Source of the DNA: Mytilus edulis
Taxonomy: Eukaryota > Mollusca > Bivalvia > Mytilida > Mytilidae
Assembly (NCBI RefSeq): GCF_963676685.1
Contig: NC_092350.1
Location: 45,057,705-45,121,704 of the forward strand
Direction: 5' to 3'
DNA length: 64,000 nt
Within the stretch, counting starts at the first letter, position 1. Each line of letters starts with the position of its first letter. A model generated the notes under the pieces. It saw only the letters and a program-made list of their open reading frames with translations, made no database searches and was not told where the DNA came from. Position numbers and translations under genes: made by a program. Below are positions 24,001 to 34,872 of this stretch, piece by piece.

Positions 24001-27000
24001 TAGATTAATTGCCATTACAGGATGTTTACTACTTCATAATTACTAAAAACTTTGCTTTTGTATTTTACAGAGAAAGATAGTTATAAGTATTTCATGAAAA
24101 ACCCAGTAAACACAGTCACCAGGATACCCAATCCCAGATTTACCAAAAATTTGTAAGTTTACAGTAACATTTAAATATTTTTCTGATGTCACACTAACTA
24201 TTCATAAAATTCCATGGATATTTGACAAAGTTATTGATGACTGAAAAACTCTTAGTCTGTATCTTAATGTTAAATGTGAAAAAAACTTTGTCTATTTATA
24301 AGATAAATACAGAAAAATGAAATAAATATTTTCAAATTGCTATGGATATGGTCTTTGGTCATCAAAAAGCTTCTGTCCAAATTTCAGAAAATGAAATAAA
24401 ATTGACAAATTTTTTGATGTCTAAAAAAAACAACTGTAACCATAATGTTGACCCTGCTGCAAACAATAATATGTGTTTACAAAACCTATCCAATCGCAAC
24501 AACCAAAAGATTCCAAATATTTCTGAATTTACAGTACTGTATGTACAGTTATAATATGTGCTGTAAAGGAATCTCAATTAATAATTTTTGGAGAAGAAAA
24601 TTACACCTGTTATTTATATTATAAGCTCTTACATACTTCATTTCAGATGATGATAGTACTAACTTCAGGGTTATAAATATCCAGGATTTGATGTATATCT
24701 ATTTTGTAGGATTCACTATAAGATATTAATGATTTGATGTATATCTATTTTGTAGGATTCACCATGAAATATTAATGTTGTTTGATCACATGATACCTGC
24801 TTATATCATGGACTTTTTCTTATGGATACAGGGGAAACGAACTATGTAAGTAAATTGGCAGTATTTATAATTTTAGCTAATGTTGACATTACATCCAGGG
24901 TTTCAGTTCCAAATGATCATGTCAAACACAAATACTCAAATAATAGATTAGCTTTAAAAATGTTTAAGTGAATCAAAGTAAAATGGAATGGACACAAGTA
25001 AATCATACTTGTGTTGTCCTCTCCAGAAAAATAAATGATATAAATACCTATTATAAGATGTTTGTAATAAAGAATTTTTGTGTGTAGATGCAGAGCTATA
25101 CAATACACTGAATTGTTGTGATGGTTTTAACGCATGATAAGAATAGAATGAACTCAAAATTTGGATTCATTGCCTTTCTGCAGTAGAAGAGATGTATACT
25201 TTCACAATTTAAGCCTGTCTAAACAGTGCCCTTTGCAACGAAATGTTGCTTTTGGATTATATATGGATTTCAATTATTATTTACAAAAGACTTATTTTTT
25301 ACTCTCTGATACATTTTGATGTTTGGTTAACATTGGGTTTAGTTTTATGTGGTTTCATTGATATATATATTTATGTGGTGGTTTGGACTATGGATCCATC
25401 AATGATTTGTGCAATAAATAATGGTGTCACATTTGTTAAAAAATGACTAATTCGTTTTATTACAGATTTGTTAAAATACAAGATAGACTACGTAGATCAG
25501 TTGGTAGTTTAGATTTTTTTACCTCAAATGAATGGGAATTTGCAAATGGCAATTTGTACATGTTGCTGAACAAAATGACAACTGAAGACCAAAAGGTAAA
25601 TTGCTTCTTTTCAAAAAAAAATCTTTGTTTTTTTATGGAGAGGGGGTTTGGTTTTGAAATTTTTATAAATGATACATTTTAAGATCTGTTACTTCTATCC
25701 TTTGGATGATCAAATTTTAATGCTATAAAATAATAGGAAATATATAGTCGGGTCAGTTTAGTGTAGGAATGTCATTTATAATAATACTCAGACTTCATCA
25801 AAATGTCAAAATTGACAGACTTGACATAAATTATTTTTATATATATTTTCTGTCAAATTAATAGGAGTAACAAAATCCCCTAAAAAAAGTTTCATTTGTT
25901 ATTTTTATGCCCCTGCCATAGCAGAGGGGGCATTACGTTTTACATTTGCCTGTACGTACTTCCCAAAGTTGAATCTGTTCTCTAACTTAAGTTTGCCTCA
26001 ACCAAATGTTATGAAACTTTTTCACAATGCTTATTACCACAAAACACTGATCAGGTTTGAATTTTGGTGGTGTCACTTTAACCGTTCTAGAGTTATGCCC
26101 CTTTACAATTTCTTTCTGTTCTCTAACTTAAGTTAGCCTCAAACAAATGTTATGAAACTTATACACAATGCTTATAACCACAAAATACAGATCAATTTTA
26201 AATTTTAGTGGTGTCACTTTTACTGTTCTAGAGTTATGCCTTTGTACAAATGGAAAATGGATGAATTTTTTTTTTTTAGTTCTCTAACTTAAGTTTGCCT
26301 CCACCAAATGTCATGAAACTTATACACAATACTTATTACTACAAAACTCAGACCAAGTACAAATTTGGGTAGCGTCACTTTTACCGTTTTTCAGTTATGT
26401 CCTTTTATAACTTTATATGATATGCAAGCAGGGGCATCATCTGTGTCCCATGGGCACATTCCCCATTTATTTAATCTAAAGGATACCAAAAAAAAAGACC
26501 CTGTAAAACAATTTGATATAACACAAATTTGACGAAATGCACAATAATTACCTTAATTAATCTCTTATAACATGTATAATGGTTATTTGTTCTTTTGTTT
26601 TATTTTTATAGACGTTCAACTTTGACCCTAAATTAATAGATTGGTCTAAGTATATGGAGCGCTACTGTTTAGGAACTAAACAATTTGTACTGAAAGAAGA
26701 ATTGTCAGAGTTACCAAGAGCAAGAAAAAACCTTCAAAGGTTTGTAATATACAAGTATTTCATAGATTCTACATTATTAAACAGTATAATAATGCCTCAA
26801 CAATCCCAAAACTCTAATGTTAATTGTTACTCTTTTCTTATTGGAATAAGAGGACTTTAAATGTTTAAAATGTTAAGCACAATCAATGAAGTAATCATTT
26901 ATATCTTGTTTTAAAATTGACTTGGACAATACACCATTCTTTTGAAAACCAACCACCTTTATGACCTATATGGTCTTGAGGTAACTTGGTGGTCTGTTCT

Positions 27001-28673
27001 ATGGATAGCCAGGTCAAACCAATAGGGGTAAAGACTTGAAAATTGGTGTTGGCTATTAATCTGCTTATAATGCCCAATTTTAGTGTATGAGGAAAGACGG
27101 GTAGGCTGGAAGTTAGAATAATGTGGCTTCATAGAGTGAATGTCTGTCTGTTAATTGTTACCTTATGAACAATCCCATTAAAAAAAAGTTTGACGCTGGA
27201 ATAGGACATATGACGTCATACTGGTATGGGCAAAAGACTAGATCAAGGATTCACAGAATTTTTTATTTATCACAATGAGAGGGTTGACCATAAGAGAAAT
27301 AGGCTTATGAACTCGGGAGAATTTGATATCTCTTGATATCACACTCATTATTTTATTATACCCCACGCAACGAAGTTGCGCAGGGTATAATGTTTTTGAC
27401 CCGTCCGTCCGTCCGTCAGTCCTGTTTCTTGTCATCGCAACTCCTCTCAAACCACACAACAGAATTTCACAAAACCTTTTCAGATAATAAGGACATACTA
27501 TGTAGTTGTGCATATCGACCGGAAATTGCGATTCAATTTTTTTTCTAGGAGTTACACCCCTTTGAACTTATTTACTTTAATGTACTACTGCAATAGTTTG
27601 TCATCGCAACTCCTCTCAAACCACACAACAGAATTTCACGAAACCTTTTCAGATAATAAGGACATACTATGTAGTTGTGCATATCGACGGGAAATTGCGA
27701 TTCAATTTTTTTTCCAGGAGTTACGCCCCTTTGAACTTATTTACTTCAATGTACTACTGCAATAGTTTGTCATCGGAACTCCTCTCAAACCACACAACAG
27801 AATTTCACGAAACCTTTTCAAATAATAAGGACATACTATGTAGTTGTGCATATCGACGGGAAATTGCGATTCAATTTTTTTTCTAGGAGTTACGCCCCTT
27901 TGAACTTATTTACTTCAATGTACTACTGCAACAGTTTGTCATCGCAACTCCTCTGAAACTACACAACAGAATTTCATGAAACCTTTTCAGATAATAAGGA
28001 CATCCTATGTAGTTGTGCATATCGACGGGAAATTACAATTCAATTTTATTTCTAGGAGTTACGCCCCTTTGAACTTATTTGCTTCAATGTACTTCTGCAA
28101 CAGTTTGTCATCTCAACTCCTCTGAAAACACACAACAGAATTTCATGGAATTTTGTAGATAATAATGACCTACTATGTAGATGTGTATATTGACAGGAAA
28201 TTATTATTCAATATTTTTTCTTATACAATTTTTTTTTCTTATACTTATTTAATTTCTCCAATGACAATGTGGGGACGTGGGGTATGTGAGCGTGCTCACT
28301 AAGGTTCTTTAATTAGTAATAATGAACTCGCTGCAGGCTTGTTTAAAACTAATTTGAAATTAAATAACTCAAGTTGATATGAAGCAAAACTCAATTCTCA
28401 CTTGTTATGAAACCTATATTAATAGACATGGGTCTTTATAATATGTTAAGCTCTAAATTGTCTCGGGCCTATAACAGACAAAGAGAATAAATTTAAATGC
28501 TTTTCTTTTTCAGACTCCAGAGAATCAACCTATGTATCAATGTGTTTGGTTTAATTATTCTTTGGAGATTGTTGATGAACAGATTCACTATGGCCAAGTC
28601 ACTGTGGAACTTCTTAATGGGATGGGCAGTGAAGATATTCAAAAGTCTGCCAACACTTATGAAATCTACATAA
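12071..28673 (+). CDS. FAR1: Fatty acyl-CoA reductase, FAR1-type, 13 coding exons, 518 aa
   Basis: This enzyme reduces long-chain acyl-CoA to fatty alcohol with NADPH, usually at the peroxisome membrane, feeding ether-lipid/plasmalogen and wax synthesis. Exons: 12071-12271, 13031-13206, 14577-14649, 15543-15649, 16310-16487, 17647-17691, 18938-19056, 19582-19649, 24071-24152, 24756-24845, 25466-25595, 26612-26739, 28514-28673. Every junction is AG/GT and all phases agree; the total is 1557 bp including TAA. The Rossmann NAD(P) motif TGATGFMG is at residues 20-27, [10 protein letters not shown] at 114-123 and STAYANC at 156-162. The catalytic YxxxK (Y208, K212) sits in [10 protein letters not shown], followed by RPSIVGASW and [11 protein letters not shown] at 246-256. 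The C-terminal sterile domain includes [17 protein letters not shown], and a hydrophobic tail anchor lies around 471-486. Length and motif order match animal FAR1 (about 515 aa). The ATG follows an acceptor at 12060, so the 5' UTR is split. An AATAAA lies at 28869-28874. The gene looks intact. FAR1 versus FAR2 or a mollusc-specific paralogue is not resolved. Confidence 0.94.
14955..15110 (-). repeat. Dispersed repeat in FAR intron (GCCATGGCTAAAAA...AACATGAACC family)
   Basis: The block runs from ACTGACAATGCCATGGCTAA through ACACAACATAGAAAACTAAT to GGTGATATCTGGTGCTCTGG. Inverted copies occur at about 40800-41030 and 47530-47730, with GTGTTGCTTAGTCTTTAGTT-like and TCAGTTTATTTTCGA blocks. Same-sense fragments occur at about 36970-37130 and 60745-60830. 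The family is common in mussel sequence; its class is unknown to me. It sits in the intron after exon 3 and has no coding role. Confidence 0.55.
15745..15910 (+). repeat. Dispersed mussel repeat fragment (CATGACTTGGTACAGGCATTT)
   Basis: In the intron after FAR exon 4, the block AAAACGCATCAAACTAATGA followed by ATTCATGACTTGGTACAGGC is one I recognise as frequent in mussel DNA. A related GACTTGGTACAGCTC block forms one arm of the hairpin at 57908-57956. Boundaries are approximate. Confidence 0.45.
16551..16712 (-). repeat. Inverted copy of the AAGAAGATGTGGTATGAG repeat in a FAR intron
   Basis: This is the reverse complement of the unit at 7575-7775, recognisable from GAGCCAAGGCTCTGTGTTGAA, a central stretch reading TAATGGTTTACTTTTATAAA, and GTTGTCTCATTGGCACTCAT. 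It lies just after FAR exon 5, so an open frame running on from that exon past 16487 is read-through into this repeat and not coding. Confidence 0.6.
17800..18012. repeat. MITE-like repeat with TACNGTNGATTCATT ends, copy in FAR intron 6
   Basis: The left end TACCGTGGATTCATTTATTTT and the inverse of the right end TACTGTAGATTCATTGTTTT form inverted ends of about 20 bp. The interior has TTCATGGATATTCGATTTTGTGG and AAAATTGGTATCCAACGAA. A related copy is at 28949-29189 and degraded copies lie near 13295-13450, 14020-14125 and 20385-20560. This is a short, coding-free, multi-copy inverted-end element. Confidence 0.55.
18372..18580. repeat. MITE-like repeat with TACTGTTAATTCAGAAAT ends, copy 1
   Basis: The left end TACTGTTAATTCAGAAATTA and the inverse of the right end TACTGTAGATTCAGAAATTA are near-identical inverted repeats. 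GTTTTTATTATTGCG near the left is mirrored by GCAATAATAAATGCACACC near the right. A second copy of the same family is at 19787-19947. It lies in the intron between FAR exons 6 and 7. Confidence 0.65.
19787..19947. repeat. MITE-like repeat with TACTGTTTATTCTGAAAT ends, copy 2
   Basis: The left end TACTGTTTATTCTGAAATTA and the inverse of the right end TACTGTAAATTCAGAAATCA pair, and both sides are flanked by TA (19785-19786 and 19948-19949). This suggests a TA target duplication. The interior includes CACAATAATTAATGCACAC, as in copy 1. It sits in the intron between FAR exons 8 and 9. Confidence 0.6.
20981..21212. mobile_element. PIF/Harbinger-like MITE with TTA target duplication
   Basis: About 50-bp inverted ends begin GGGACGACATCAAAA; the right end reads TTTTTTGATGTCGTCCC. 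Each end is flanked by TTA (20978-20980 and 21213-21215). A 3-bp TWA duplication with a GGG-starting TIR is typical of PIF/Harbinger MITEs; the superfamily is inference. The middle carries long C-runs near 21142-21160. No coding capacity. Confidence 0.75.
21246..23207 (+). mobile_element. Tandem-core element (TATACGACCGCAAAA...GTCGTATAAAGC) nested in the AGCTCACC element
   Basis: The left part reads TATACGACCGCAAAATTTG, then CGTTGGCGTCGTCGTCCG. It is followed by four ~165-bp units with TTTTCGCACTATAACTTTAG and GGTTGGTATTGATTTTGGGAG, then about two 185-bp units with CAAATTGGTCTACATTAAGG. A further duplicated block with AATTGCACAATATTG lies at 22525-22690. The right end carries TGCAGTCGTATAAAGCTACG, a partial inverse of the left end. 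The host text resumes on either side (ATGCAGTTTT / TTTGGCTTATATCTC), showing insertion into the AGCTCACC element. This architecture resembles pearl-like or Helentron-associated elements of bivalves; that placement is inference. Confidence 0.65.
25905..26468 (+). mobile_element. Tandem-core element (TATGCCCCTGCCATAGCAGAGGGGGCAT)
   Basis: The left end is a hairpin-like GCCCCTGCCATAGCAGAGGGGGC. About three 175-bp units follow, each with GTTCTCTAACTTAAGTTTGCC, ATGTTATGAAACTT and GGTGTCACTTT. The right end reads GCAGGGGCATCATCTGTGTC. It lies in FAR intron 11. The matching interval of unit B (48310-48660) lacks it, so it inserted after the duplication or was lost in B. No coding capacity. Confidence 0.7.
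27355..28305 (+). mobile_element. Tandem-core element (ATACCCCACGCAACGAAGTTG), five ~169-bp units
   Basis: It starts with the hairpin CCACGCAACGAAGTTGCGCAGGG, then GTCCGTCCGTCCGTCAGTCC. Five units begin TCATCGCAACTCCTCT at about 27432, 27601, 27770, 27939 and 28108, each containing GGACATACTATGTAGTTGTG and ACCCCTTTGAACTTATTTAC. The last unit is the most diverged. It ends near GGGGTATGTGAGCGTGCTCAC. It lies in FAR intron 12 and is absent from the matching interval of unit B. Open frames within it are repeat translations. Confidence 0.75.
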
Positions 28674-31497
28674 TAATCATGATACGTTTTAGACAGGACA
28701 AATAACATAATTCTGTGATATTGTTGTGAGCTATAACATCCTATGTTTCACTTCTCAGATCGTTTGAAAATTGACATCTGTGGAAAAAGAACTAGATTTG
28801 AAAAAAAAGATATCATTTGTATTTAAAGTTTAAGTTCAAATAATGTTTGTTATAATAGTATTCATATAAATAAATAGTAAGACATTTTTGCAACTTTGTA
28901 TGTGTTAAGCTAATGAGAAGGTTGATTTTCGCAGTTTCTTAACAATAGTACATTATAATTCATGGATAAACTTATGCTTAGATAATAGCAAGAATTTTGT
29001 GGGTACCAATTTTCGTAGATTCAAGAAAACTTACATGTTCGTGGATCTTTAATTTCATGGTTTTGAAGAAGTTTACTTACAAGCCTATAGAAAAATTGTC
29101 ATTTGTTGAACATTTGATTTTGTGGTTTACCTGCACCCACGAAATCCACGAAAATTGGTATCCAACGAATAATAATGAATCCACAGTAATTATAAATCAG
29201 ATTTGTTCAAGAATTAGTATCACAACTTTAATATTTGTTAAATAATGACAAAGTACCAGTTAAATGTTACTCTTATATCTATTGTGGTTGTTATGCTGTA
29301 ATTGTATCTTTAATCATGTGTGGTACAGTATAATGTCTTAGTACTTTTTGTTTGTTGATGTCTAGATCAAAGTCATTAGTTATTATTTTGTATTTGAATG
29401 TTAATTTAAGAATACCTATTTTTTTCATTGATATTTATTTTCCTTTTTTTATACTTTTATATTTATGTTGCTAGTATAAGTCATGGCTGGCAATTGTGGT
29501 TATTTTTTGTCTTAAATCCATGCTTTTCATTGACATGATATCAATTGAATACATGACCAGAATTTGACTGTATAAAATTGGTTTACATGTACCATATTAT
29601 CTGAAAACTGAAGGGCATAAGATATTGGCATTACTTGTTGTTAGGTTTCTATTATCAAACTTCTAAAAACCTGTTTCTTGGTTGGTCACATGACTTAGTT
29701 GCTTGATAGTCCTGGTCATCTGAAGAAACATTCATATTACAAATTGGTGGCAACATATACAATACATGACATTAATGCTATTAATGTCTGTACTTTTAAC
29801 TTGTTTTGTTTTTCAATTCAAATTTTCATAACCTACCAGCTGCCAGACAGATAGACAGAAAATAAATTCAACCGTTACTGAACTAACCATTCAAACAGGT
29901 AGGCTCCAATGATTACCATAAAAGTATTCTGTTTCAAAAAAATCAATCTAGATAAGTACTTATTTGTATACATTTGATATATAGATATAAGAAGATGTGG
30001 TATGAGTGCGAATGAGACAACTCTCATGTCCAAGACAAAATTTATAAAAGTAAACCATTATTGGTGAAAGTACGGCCTGCACATATATGTGACTTCAGTT
30101 ATAAACTCAAATGGATGTGTATGTCTATAATCATTGTGAAATTATCTTTTGGATTCATACATCAATAATTGATTCTTTAGATTTGCTATAAAAGCCTCTA
30201 GATTATAAATGTATTCAGATTTCAATAAAAACATAAAAAGTGCATAAAATAGCTCTGAAAAAAATCTTCGATTGGTTGACACTTTTTTTCTGATGAAAAT
30301 CTTATCACTTGTTAGTCAAATTTTCTCCAAACATAAAGAAAAAAATGATGGTTGTGCTGTTCGATGCTTTTATTTTGTGTCAAAGATCAGGAATAAGATT
30401 CTGTTGGGCTTTATAATTATGAGAATGTTTGAATAGAAATTATGAAAAAACATTGTCTTTTTCAAGGGAAATATATAGTACAAAGAACATGATAGAATAA
30501 TAAAGATAGAAATATTTACTTGTTTTTGTGATTCTTAAATTTTATTAATTTGACGTTGATATCCATTTATATTTTGAAAGAGATTTTCTGTGCCAGTAAA
30601 GATCACATCTCCATTATATACAATTACAAAAATAAGATGATGTAGTATAATTACCAGCTATTTGACAGATTCCAACTGAAGTTGATTAAGGACTAGTGTC
30701 GTCTTACAGCCTTTAACAAGGAACAAAATCCATACCGTATACCAACTTTGAAAGACTATAAATTACATATTTGTTTGGTTAATGTTTCTAATTTTAGTTT
30801 TAGTGGCAGTCCATTTTCAATATTGGCTACATGTTAGTCCATTTTCAGTCATTACACAACAAGTGACCCCAACAGATTATGAAGGCCTAGTTTTATTTTT
30901 ATTGTCAATAAGATTCATAGTAGATGACTTTGGTTGGGTTGCTCACAAACATGTTTAACACCATCATTCCCTTTTTTGTTTCTGTCTTGTTATCTTTGTT
31001 TTGCCATAAATCAGGCTATTATTTTTTTTAAATTTTAAAACGTTTGAATACTAAATAATAAAATAAGAATAATTTGGGATTAAACTAACAATAAATTCAT
31101 TTGAAATCAACAAGAGGACCTATTGATATCAAAACTTTGAGATAATTATACATTTGCCTTTTTTTTTAAATGTTGGTTATAGATCCTCACCAAATTTAAA
31201 TGAACTGCTGCTAAAACTAAATAAAAAAGCATTTACCAGAAAAATATGTAAAAAGTAATGTAGAACTAGTTAGTGCCAAAACACTCCACTAAAGACAATT
31301 ACAAAAATTTCAACAATTATATTATTTTAATTGACAGTTTTTCAAATAAGAACATTTGACGCTAAATTTTTTCACTCATCATATTTATATTCAAGAGTAA
31401 CTTGAGTTTCATGCAGACAACAGTGGCGGATCCAGAAATTTTCATAAGTGGGGACCCACTGACTGCCTAAGAGGGTCAAAACTCATTATAGATACCA

Positions 31498-31700
31498 GGA
31501 ATAAATATTGTATTTACGCCAGACGCGCATTTCGTCTTCAAAAGACTCATCAGTGACGCTTTAATCCAAAAAGTTAAAAAGGCCATATAATGTAGAAAGT
31601 TGAAGAGCATTGAGGACCAAAATTCCTAAAAGTTTTGCCAAATACAGCTAAGGTAATCTATTCCTCAGGTATAAAAGCCTTGGTATTTCAAAAATTCAAC
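31498..31700 (-). repeat. Inverted copy of the GCGCGTCTGGCG dispersed unit
   Basis: Read on the minus strand it carries TTGAGGACCAAAATTC-type, AGACTCATCAGTGACGC, CGCGTCTGGCGTAAATAC and ATACCAGG-type blocks, matching the 195-bp unit seen at 38157-38347 and 48765-48959. It is diverged from both. It lies in unit A only. Confidence 0.6.
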
Positions 31701-31764
31701 AGTTTTGTAATCATAAATATGCTGATTGATTGATTGGTGTTAAACGCCGCTTCCAATTGATTTT

Positions 31765-31990
31765 TAGGGGGGGCTAGAATGAAAAATGTTGCCCTGCATT
31801 TTTTTTAGTTGTAATCTCTGTCCTGCCTTGTTATTTTTCACCCTTTTCGGACCTGCTTTTTTTTTTATAGTTTATCCTGATTTTATTTTTTTACATAAAT
31901 TGTCATCCTGTCTTTTTTTTTTTGCCAAGTTGCACATCCTGCCTTTTTTTAACTCAAAACTCCTGTCCTGCCTTTTTTCAAATTTCATTC
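31765..31990. repeat. Partial GGGAGCTACC-family element
   Basis: TTTTTAGGGGGGGCTAGAATGAAAAATG is followed by five GTCCTGCCTTTTT-like pieces, as in the elements at 3128 and (inverted) 41815. No complete terminal repeats are seen. Confidence 0.55.
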
Positions 31991-32523
31991 TAGATGGAAC
32001 ATCGCAACATAAGGTTTCCAATCACAGCTTTAAGTTGTATACGGATATTATGCCTTTTGAAATACAAAGCGTTGTACAAATAGTTTACACCTCCGAATTA
32101 GCATAACACCAATACAGGAAAGACTTTATACTAAAAAATACGGTCTAATACTACATGTTGTAGTGCATGATAAAATTGTAAACAAGTTCAGTACCTTCTT
32201 TGTTGATATAATAAAGCATGCTGGAAACAGTTTTTTAAAGTAAAGAAATTAAAATAATAGATGTAATGAGTGATGTTATGTCTATACTGATGTTGAGTTT
32301 TTCTCCAACTTTTTTAAAACAACTGAATTTCCATTTATTCCATTCAAACTAGATTTGAAAGGGATTTTCTGCTTTAAAAGGATATCGGACACTATAGACA
32401 CAAGTTTGGGAGAACATTATTTACCCGTTTGTTGAAGTTGGCTTTAAACCAGCTCTAATATTAACTGTCACTAGTATTGGACAGAGCTTTGTGGCTTTTG
32501 TTTTTATGTTAGTTCGTTTTATT

Positions 32524-34410
32524 TTTAGCTCACCTGGCCCGAAGGGCCAAGTGAGCTTTTCCCATCACTTTGCGTCCGTCGTCCGTCGTCGTCCTGCGTC
32601 CGTCGTCGTTAACTTTTACAAAAATCTTCTCCTCTGAAACTACTAGGCCAAATTTAATCAAACTTGGCCACAATCATCATTGGGGTATCTAGTTTAAAAA
32701 ATGTGTCCGGTAACCCTGCCAACCAACCAAGATGGCCGCCATGGCTAAAAATAGAACATAGGGGTCAAATGCAGTTTTTGGCTTATAACTCAAAAACCAA
32801 AGCATTTAGAGCAAATCTGACATGGGGTAATATTGTTTATCAGGTCAAGATCTATCTGTTCTGAAATTTTCAGATGAATCGGACAACCCGTTGATGGGTT
32901 GCTGCCCCTGAATTGGTAATTTTAAGGAAATTTTGCTGTTTTTGTTTATTATCTTGAATATTATTATAGATAGAGATAAACTGTAAACAGGAATAATGTT
33001 CAGCAAAGTAAGATTTACAAATAAGTCAACATGACGGAAATGGTCAGTTGACCCCTTTAGGAGTTATTGCCCTTTATAGTCAATTTTTAACCATTTTTCG
33101 TAAATCTTAGTAATCTTTTACAAAAATCTTCTCCTCTGAAACTACTGGGCCAAATACTTCCAAACTTTAATTGAATGTTCCTTAGGGTATATAGTTTGTA
33201 AATTGTATCCGAAGTTATGATCTATCAACAAACATGGTCGCCATTACTAAAAATAGAACATAGGGGTCAAATGCAGTTTTTGGCTTATAACTCAAAAACC
33301 AAAGCATTTAGGGCAAATCTGACATGGGGTAATATTGTTTATCAGGTCAAGATCTATCTGCCCTGAAATTTTCAGATGAATCAGACAACCTGTTGTTGGG
33401 TTGCTGCCCTTGAATTGGTAATTTTAAGGAAATTTTGCTGTTTTTGGTTATTATCTTGAATATTATTATAGATAGAGATAAACTGTAAACAGGAATAATG
33501 TTCAGCAAAGTAAGATTTACAAATAAGTCAACATGACGGAAATGGTCAGTTGACCCCTTTAGGAGTTATTGCCCTTTATAGTCAATTTTTAACCATTTTT
33601 CGTAAATCTTAGTAATCTTTTACAAAAATCTTCTCCTCTGAAACTACTGGGCCAAATACTTCCAAACTTTAACTGAATGTTCCTTAGGGTATCTTGTTTG
33701 TAAATTGTATCCGAAGTTATGATCTATCAACAAACATGGTCGCCATTGCTAAAAATAGAACATAGGGGTCAAATGCAGTTTTTGGCTTATAACTCAAAAA
33801 CCAAAGCATTTAGAGCAAATCTGACGTGGGTAATATTGTTTATCAGGTCAATTTCTATCTGCCCTGAAATTTTCAGATGAATCAGACAACCTGTTGTTGG
33901 GTTGCTGCCCCTGAATTGATAATTTTAAGGAAATTTTGCTGTTTTTGTTTATTATCTTGAATATAATTATAAATAGAAAGAAACTGTAAACAGCAATAAT
34001 GTTCAGCAAAGTAAGATCTTCAATTAAGTCAATTTGACCAAAATTGTCAATTGACCCCTTAAGGAGTTATTGCCCTTTAAAGACTTTTTTCACAATTTGT
34101 TCATCATGTTGACTTACTTTAAAAAATCTTCTCCTTTGAAACTGCTGTATCAATTTCAGCCAAACTTAGGCTAAATGAGTTTCAGAGTATCTAGTATAAA
34201 TTTTATATTTTATTTCCTTGTATGTCAAGAAACATAGCTCCTATGGCTAAAATAGAACATAGGAGAAAATGATTATTTTTTTTGGCTTTTGAAGAAAATA
34301 GGACGATCCAAAAAACATTTAAATAAATTGAAAAGCCAAAATAATCATTGATGAGAGATTTAACCAAAAGAATTAAGGTGAGCGATTCAGGCTCTTGAGA
34401 GCCTCTTGTT
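32524..34410 (+). mobile_element. AGCTCACC-family tandem-core element with ~500-bp units
   Basis: The left end is AGCTCACCTGGCCCGAAGGG, with an internal GGCCCGAAGGGCC palindrome, then a GTCCGTCGTCGTC run. About 3.5 units of roughly 500 bp follow, each beginning AAAATCTTCTCCTCTGAAAC (about 32621, 33123, 33625 and 34122). Units contain GGTCAAATGCAGTTTTTGGC and GGAGTTATTGCCCTTTA. It closes with AAGGTGAGCGATTCAGGCTC and TTGAGAGCCTCTTG. The family is abundant in bivalves. It is absent from the corresponding part of unit B. Confidence 0.75.
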
Positions 34411-34872
34411 CTATGACACTTCCGCCCAAGGTTAGAGGAAGGATGTGCTCTAACAAACATTTTGAAAGCCTTTAAAAAAAATAAGAAAATATGCTTATTC
34501 TATAGCAATTGAAGTGTGTCGGCTGGAAAATAAAAAAAATCAGTTCAATATTATAAAAAAGAAATGTTCTAGTTAATATAGACATAAATATAATGCATGA
34601 CCAAGGTTAATCAGTAGAGCACTCATCATAGCAAATGCCTGGTATAAAAAAAAATGAAAGTGTTATAATTGCTCATGAGACAATTTACTCTTCACCGAAG
34701 ACAAATGGACAAATGAACTATAACCTTTAGAAAATAAATAAACTGTATATATTCAGATATAAAACAATTCAATATATCTTTAAATTTTCTTTTTTTTTTC
34801 TTTTCCATTGTTTATATTTTCTTACTATCAAGAAACACTGACTTTAACATTACTGTCATCATAGTTCCCACA

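Larger units (their letters stand above)
28674..34872. other. Between FAR and the TRIM-like gene: 3' flank and repeats
   Basis: 28674-30800 is AT-rich 3' flank shared with unit B, interrupted by a MITE-like copy at 28949-29189. 31432 onward begins CAGTGGCGGATCCAG, a terminus common on hAT-type elements. 31498-31700 is an inverted, diverged copy of the GCGCGTCTGGCG unit. 31765-31990 is a partial GGGAGCTACC-family element. 32521-34410 is an AGCTCACC element. No gene is supported. Confidence 0.5.

Noticed and set aside
27238..27886. Several 70-90-aa frames with repeated [19 protein letters not shown] phrases
   Set aside because: They are translations of the 169-bp tandem core of the ATACCCCACGC element.
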